Below are positions 60,193 to 64,000 of a DNA stretch of 64,000 nucleotides, one piece after another. The position numbers were made by a program, and so were the translations under genes. The notes beneath the pieces were generated by a model, which saw only the letters and a program-made list of their open reading frames with translations, was not told where the DNA came from and searched no databases. Position 1 is the stretch's first letter, and each line of letters begins with the position of its first letter. Origin of the DNA: Alkalimonas delamerensis. GTDB taxonomy: Bacteria > Pseudomonadota > Gammaproteobacteria > Enterobacterales > Alteromonadaceae. The stretch covers positions 744,001 to 808,000 of the forward strand of contig NZ_JAUZVY010000002.1 in NCBI RefSeq assembly GCF_030717955.1, written 5' to 3'.

Positions 60193-61685
60193 TCGCGCGC
60201 CTTAGACTTTGGGATTGGTTTTATCAATAGCTTTGGCGAAACCTGCCGCCCCTCAGCCTGGCCATGCTTGATAAAGTGCAGCAAGGGGTTCAAGCCAGCT
60301 TTAGCTACATCGGGGTAGCGCTGCAGATACCAGTTGCCATCGAACTGCAAACTTGGGAAGCGACCTTCGTTGGCACCGTATTGCAGATAGTGCTCGGCTG
60401 GGTTGATGCCCGCTTCGGCCACATCCGGGTAGGTAGCCAGGTACCAGTCGGCATCGAAATATTCGGAGGTAAAGAGCAAGCCACTATCACGCTGCAATTG
60501 CTCTCTTGCTTCACTACCACGCTGCACCAACTGGCTGAGCTTACGCAGCGGTGCAGAGCCCTTCCATAGTCTGGAGTTTTTCACTGCCGAAATTTCTTGA
60601 CTAACCTGATACAGCTGGTAATTGACGCCGGCATAATCGGCTTTGAGTTGTTTGTGTTCTTGCTGCAGCTTTTTTAACTCGCGCTCTTTTTGCTGCAAAG
60701 TTTTCACATCCAAAGTATGACGCCGGGTTTGCTCCTGAATGCTTTGTTCCAGTTTTTTTTGTTGTTTACGCAGTGCAGTTGCCGATTTCTTTTCGTTAGC
60801 CAACTGCTGTTTGGTCTGACTAAGTTGCTTGCGATTGGCTTCCAGCTCGTTATTGCTGGCTTTAGCTTGTAGAAAGTACTTTTCCAGCTCTTCTTGCACG
60901 GCCATCAGTTGTTGCAATAGCAACTCATTTTCTTGCTGGCTACTTTGCAAGTCGGCTTTTAGCTGCTTTGCATCCTCTTGTTGCTGCTTTAAATTTGCCT
61001 GCAGCTCGGCCCGCTGTTGCACTAGCAACTCATTTTCTTGCTGACTACTTTGCAAGTCGGCTTTTAGCTGCTTTGCATCCTCTTGTTGCTGCTTTAGGTT
61101 GGCCTGGAGTTCTGCTTGCTGCTGTTGCAGTGCTTCAATATTCAGCTCTGGTTGCTCATTTTCAGCCAAAGGCAAGGCACTTGCCTGCAACAGCGTATTT
61201 AGCCGCTGCAACTCTTCATGTTGTCGAACAGCCTGGCAGCTTAGCAGCAATTCCATGGTTGTTTCTGGCGAGGTAGCGTCAAAAGCTGGCATATCCAGCT
61301 GCATGCTATGCAACTGAGCTTGCAACTGCAAAGGGAACTGCAAGGCCTGGTGTAAATTGACTAAGCGAATTTTTTTGCGGTTTTTGCGATGAAGGTTAGT
61401 CAGTGCTGTTGCCTGGGCCAGCCAGCTGTCGCAAGCTTGCTGCAACGAATCGCCTTGCTGGATGGCCTGAGCAATGGCGTGCTCTGCCTGCACAAAAAAC
61501 ACCAACAAAGCGCTTACATCATCCCGCTGCACTAAAGTTGCCAGCTGTTCAAAATTGGCTGTGGCTGGAATAAGGCCATTGGCCGACAACGTCGGTGGTA
61601 TTTCCTCAAATTTAGTCAAGTCTGGCCACTGGGTTTGCAGCGTATTCCACCACGGCGTTTCCATGCAGGAAAGAACCAACTTCAT
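60189..61685 (-). CDS. Coiled-coil protein with two C-terminal WYL/YPDV modules
   Basis: 498 aa. The N-terminal 170 residues begin LVLSCMETPWWNTLQ and have no family I can name (SALLVFFVQAEHAIAQAI resembles sulfotransferase-type or LPS-modifying heads only loosely). About 185-380 is a long coiled coil containing a 35-residue unit in two nearly identical copies. Then SRLWKGSAPLRKLSQL, and two modules at about 408-480 (YFDADWYLATYPDVAEAG and FDGNWYLQRYPDVAKAG, each ending in GR). AGGAT lies 7 nt before the ATG. A scaffold or chain-length role is an inference. Confidence 0.6.
   Translation of the reverse strand: MKLVLSCMETPWWNTLQTQWPDLTKFEEIPPTLSANGLIPATANFEQLATLVQRDDVSALLVFFVQAEHAIAQAIQQGDSLQQACDSWLAQATALTNLHRKNRKKIRLVNLHQALQFPLQLQAQLHSMQLDMPAFDATSPETTMELLLSCQAVRQHEELQRLNTLLQASALPLAENEQPELNIEALQQQQAELQANLKQQQEDAKQLKADLQSSQQENELLVQQRAELQANLKQQQEDAKQLKADLQSSQQENELLLQQLMAVQEELEKYFLQAKASNNELEANRKQLSQTKQQLANEKKSATALRKQQKKLEQSIQEQTRRHTLDVKTLQQKERELKKLQQEHKQLKADYAGVNYQLYQVSQEISAVKNSRLWKGSAPLRKLSQLVQRGSEAREQLQRDSGLLFTSEYFDADWYLATYPDVAEAGINPAEHYLQYGANEGRFPSLQFDGNWYLQRYPDVAKAGLNPLLHFIKHGQAEGRQVSPKLLIKPIPKSKARE
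60921..61130 (-). repeat. Two tandem 105-bp units inside the coiled-coil coding region
   Basis: 60921-61025 and 61026-61130 are nearly identical over their first 70 bp and diverge at the end. Each codes 35 residues (about RAELQANLKQQQEDAKQL plus KADLQSSQQENELL). The length is a multiple of three and of the seven-residue heptad, so gain or loss keeps the coiled coil in register. Confidence 0.8.
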
Positions 61686-61853
61686 TGCAGTATCCTATAA
61701 TTCAACCAGCGTTGCGCCTGGTTGTTAAAAACGTTCTTATTTAGGCAAAAAATACTAGCATACTAATTGTACGGGCTACAGCACTTATCATGGCTGAAGT
61801 AAGCTACTCATACCATTTCAAACACCTGCCTAGCAATTACATGGCAGAGGCCG

Positions 61854-62399
61854 TTAGCTGAAACACTCAGCCGCCTGTAGCAACAGTGCCTGCTGATCTT
61901 TGACCGATAACTCCGGCTGACCTGCATACTGCCAGTCGATGGCAAGCTCGGGGTCGTCCCAGCGAATAGCTCGCTCATGCTCGGGTGCATAATAATCGGT
62001 AGTTTTGTACAAAAACTCTGCCGTATCGCTAAGCACAATAAAGCCATGGGCAAAGCCTTCCGGCACCCACAGCTGTGCTTTGTTTTCGGCCGACAAAGGG
62101 GCGCTGACCCAACGGCCAAAAGTAGGCGAAGAGCGGCGCAGGTCCACTGCGACATCCAATACTTCGCCCTGCACTACCCGCACCAGCTTGCCTTGCGGCT
62201 GCTGAATCTGATAGTGCAGGCCCCGCAGCACACCTTTAACCGATTTGGAGTGGTTGTCCTGTACAAAAGTTACCTTTTTACCCACCGCCTGCTCAAACTG
62301 ACGCTGGTTAAAGCTTTCCATAAAAAAGCCGCGCTCATCGCTAAACACCTTGGGCGTGAGCAGCAGCACATCGGGAATGGCGGTTGCTTCAATCTGCAT
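61854..62399 (-). CDS. rmlC: dTDP-4-dehydrorhamnose 3,5-epimerase
   Basis: 181 aa cupin enzyme of dTDP-L-rhamnose synthesis. Signature: PKVFSDERGFFMES, VQDNHSKS, GVLRGLHYQ with catalytic His62, VVDL-type DVAVDLRRSSPTFG, and WVPEGFAHGF. It starts 10 nt after the galU stop. The 168-nt gap downstream probably contains the promoter of the coiled-coil operon; no JUMPStart or ops element was found there. rmlB and rmlD are not in the window. Confidence 0.96.
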   Translation of the reverse strand: MQIEATAIPDVLLLTPKVFSDERGFFMESFNQRQFEQAVGKKVTFVQDNHSKSVKGVLRGLHYQIQQPQGKLVRVVQGEVLDVAVDLRRSSPTFGRWVSAPLSAENKAQLWVPEGFAHGFIVLSDTAEFLYKTTDYYAPEHERAIRWDDPELAIDWQYAGQPELSVKDQQALLLQAAECFS

Positions 62400-62409
62400 C
62401 AGGCTGCTC

Positions 62410-63318
62410 TTAGGATTGCTGTGGGTACTTGGCCATCAGTTCGTGCATGGCGGCGGTAAAGTCCTGGCCCAGAGTCTGGCTGCGCAGGCCAAACTCAACA
62501 AAGGTTTTCATGTAGCCGAGTTTGTTGCCACAATCGTGGCTGCGCCCTTTGATGTGGTAAGCATTGACCTGCTCTTGCTTCATTAAAATGGCAATGGCAT
62601 CGGTGAGCTGGATTTCATCGCCTGCGCCGATTGGGGTAAATTGCAGGGCTTCCCACAAGCTAGCTGGGAACACATAGCGGCCCACCACCGACAAGTTGGA
62701 AGGCGCTTCTTCTACCGCAGGTTTTTCCACGATGGCGGTCATTTTGACCGATTCGCCTTGCTGCATTTGGTGGCCTTCGACATCGGCCACACCGTAGCTG
62801 GAGACTTGTTCCATCGGCACCGGTTCGACCATCACCTGGCTGATGCTGTCTTGTTCGAACAGTTTGATCATCTCGGCCAAATTGTCGCTTTTTGGATTGC
62901 ATTCGTGATGGTCAATCAGCACATCGGGCAGTACCACGGCGAAAGGATTGTCACCAATCAGTGGGTAAGCACAAAGCACGGCATGGCCCAGGCCCTTGGC
63001 CTCGCCCTGACGCACATGCATGATGGTGACGTCTTTCGGGCAAATGCTTTGCACTTCGTTCAAAAGCTGACGCTTGACCCGCTTTTCCAGCATGGATTCG
63101 AGTTCAAAGCTTTTATCAAAGTGGTTTTCAATGGAGTTTTTTGACGAATGGGTCACCAGCACGATTTCTTTAATGCCGGCGGCAATGCACTCATTGACCA
63201 CATACTGAATCAGCGGCTTGTCGACCACAGGCAGCATTTCTTTCGGGATGGCTTTGGTGGCTGGCAGCATCCGGGTGCCGAGGCCTGCTACAGGAATAAC
63301 CGCTTTGGTAACTTTCAT
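62410..63318 (-). CDS. galU: UTP-glucose-1-phosphate uridylyltransferase
   Basis: 302 aa from ATG 63318 (AAGGA 7 nt upstream); a longer in-frame start overlaps rmlA and is not needed. Makes UDP-glucose. N-terminal VIPVAGLGTRMLPATKAIPKE nucleotide motif, EAKGLGHAVLCA, VVLPDVLID, and VEKPAVEEAPSNLSVVGRYV are typical. Its product feeds ugd and glucosyl or galactosyl donors. The gap to rmlA is 10 nt, so the two are co-transcribed. Confidence 0.97.
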   Translation of the reverse strand: MKVTKAVIPVAGLGTRMLPATKAIPKEMLPVVDKPLIQYVVNECIAAGIKEIVLVTHSSKNSIENHFDKSFELESMLEKRVKRQLLNEVQSICPKDVTIMHVRQGEAKGLGHAVLCAYPLIGDNPFAVVLPDVLIDHHECNPKSDNLAEMIKLFEQDSISQVMVEPVPMEQVSSYGVADVEGHQMQQGESVKMTAIVEKPAVEEAPSNLSVVGRYVFPASLWEALQFTPIGAGDEIQLTDAIAILMKQEQVNAYHIKGRSHDCGNKLGYMKTFVEFGLRSQTLGQDFTAAMHELMAKYPQQS

Positions 63319-63328
63319 ACTTCTGTCC

Positions 63329-64000
63329 TTAGTTTCGTACTGACTGACGTTCATCAATTAATCGGCGTAAATAACTGCCGTAGCCCGTTTTGGCAAAGGC
63401 GCGGGCCCGTTTCAGCAAGGCTTTGTCATCGACCCAGCCCTGACGCCAGGCTATTTCTTCTAAGCAAGCGACTTTGAGCCCTTGCCGGTGCTCGATGGTT
63501 TGCACATAGTGAGCGGCATCGAGCAGGCTGTCGTGGGTGCCGGTATCCAGCCAGGCAAAGCCGCGGCCAAAACGCTCGACCTGCAGGCGGCCCTGCTCCA
63601 GATAGAGGTTGTTTAAACAGGTAATTTCCAGCTCGCCACGGCTTGAGGGGGCTAAGGTTCGCGCCAGCTCGCTGACTTTGCCATCGTAGAAATACAGGCC
63701 GGTGACTGCATAGCTGGACTTTGGGGTTTTGGGCTTTTCTTCAATCGACAACACCTTGCCGCTCTGGTCAAACTCGACCACACCAAAACGCTCGGGATCT
63801 TTCACCTGATAGCCAAAGATGGTGGCGCCTTGTTGCTGCGCACTGGCTTTTTGCAACTGGCTGCTAAAACTTTGGCCATGAAAGATATTATCGCCAAGCA
63901 CCATGCAGACCGGCTGCTGCGCTAAGAAGTCTTCGGCCAGGATAAAAGCCTGAGCCAGCCCTTCGGGCTTGGGCTGTATGCAGTACTCAAAGCGCACACC
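63329..64000 (-). CDS. rmlA: Glucose-1-phosphate thymidylyltransferase (5' end outside window)
   Basis: First enzyme of the dTDP-rhamnose pathway. About 224 residues are visible; the reading frame runs off the right edge, so the N-terminal roughly 65-70 residues with the nucleotide motif are missing. Seen: YCIQPKPEGLAQAF, LGDNIFHG, GYQVKDPERFGVVEF, EEKPKTPKSSYAVTGLYFYD, RGELEIT and GRGFAWLDTGTHDSLL, all characteristic. The GTG near the edge codes for an internal Val, not a start. Confidence 0.96.
   Translation of the reverse strand, partial: GVRFEYCIQPKPEGLAQAFILAEDFLAQQPVCMVLGDNIFHGQSFSSQLQKASAQQQGATIFGYQVKDPERFGVVEFDQSGKVLSIEEKPKTPKSSYAVTGLYFYDGKVSELARTLAPSSRGELEITCLNNLYLEQGRLQVERFGRGFAWLDTGTHDSLLDAAHYVQTIEHRQGLKVACLEEIAWRQGWVDDKALLKRARAFAKTGYGSYLRRLIDERQSVRN

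Noticed and set aside
61686..61853. JUMPStart/ops element before the coiled-coil operon
   Set aside because: A GTGCTGTAGCCCG stretch looks faintly similar, but the GGCGGTAG core of ops is absent here, and I did not find it elsewhere in the locus.

Overview
The window reads as the chromosome of a Gram-negative gammaproteobacterium. An outer-membrane lipoprotein sorting operon (lolCDE), msbA next to comEC, mfd followed by csiV, and a yjbEFGH exopolysaccharide operon are typical of the Alteromonadales/Chromatiales side (Shewanella, Alishewanella or Rheinheimera-like). The genus is an inference from gene order and Gln/Leu-rich protein style, not from a marker gene. No rRNA, tRNA, CRISPR array or intact insertion sequence was seen, and no gene-free stretch exceeds about 300 bases.

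Left part (1-18 kb), compact housekeeping DNA. On the minus strand are msbA (cut by the window edge), comEC and lolC-lolD-lolE. On the plus strand are a DUF2062 membrane protein, a PilZ protein, agmatine deiminase, mfd, csiV, a small membrane protein and the GTPase rbgA/ylqF. These are followed by a polysaccharide flippase and a polysaccharide pyruvyl transferase, which end at a hairpin facing the yjb operon.

Middle and right parts (18-64 kb), one very large surface-polysaccharide locus, all on the minus strand. In transcription order it starts with nucleotide-sugar supply: rmlA (cut by the edge), galU, rmlC. Two long coiled-coil proteins follow, one with an FkbM-like methyltransferase head and one with C-terminal WYL/YPDV modules. 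Next comes an AT-rich block (about 57.6 to 40.3 kb) of glycosyltransferases, an epimerase, a NeuA-like cytidylyltransferase, two unusual kinase-type proteins, a HAD phosphatase, a D-2-hydroxyacid dehydrogenase, ugd, an Asp/Glu racemase and an acylphosphatase/ATP-grasp fusion. A family-14 polysaccharide lyase, a four-helix-bundle gene between inverted heptamer repeats, and a beta-CASP metallo-hydrolase separate this from a GC-richer block. That block holds glycosyltransferases, gpsA, an AlgX/AlgJ-like SGNH protein, KpsC, an initiating sugar-phosphate transferase, a DegT aminotransferase and a PglF/WbpM-like dehydratase, followed by yjbEFGH.

Inferred joint function: the locus makes one or more capsule or O-antigen-like glycans. 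UDP-glucose, UDP-glucuronate, dTDP-rhamnose precursors and a UDP-4-amino-4,6-dideoxy-HexNAc are supplied. A CMP/CDP-activated component of unknown nature may be made by the 47.8-56.3 kb genes. KpsC argues for a Kdo-linked, ABC-exported capsule, yet no kpsMT, wzm/wzt or wzy gene is visible here. The least familiar material is the acylphosphatase/ATP-grasp fusion, the cytidylyl/kinase/dehydrogenase cassette, the methyltransferase/coiled-coil proteins with in-frame DNA repeats, and the repeat-bounded four-helix-bundle cassette.
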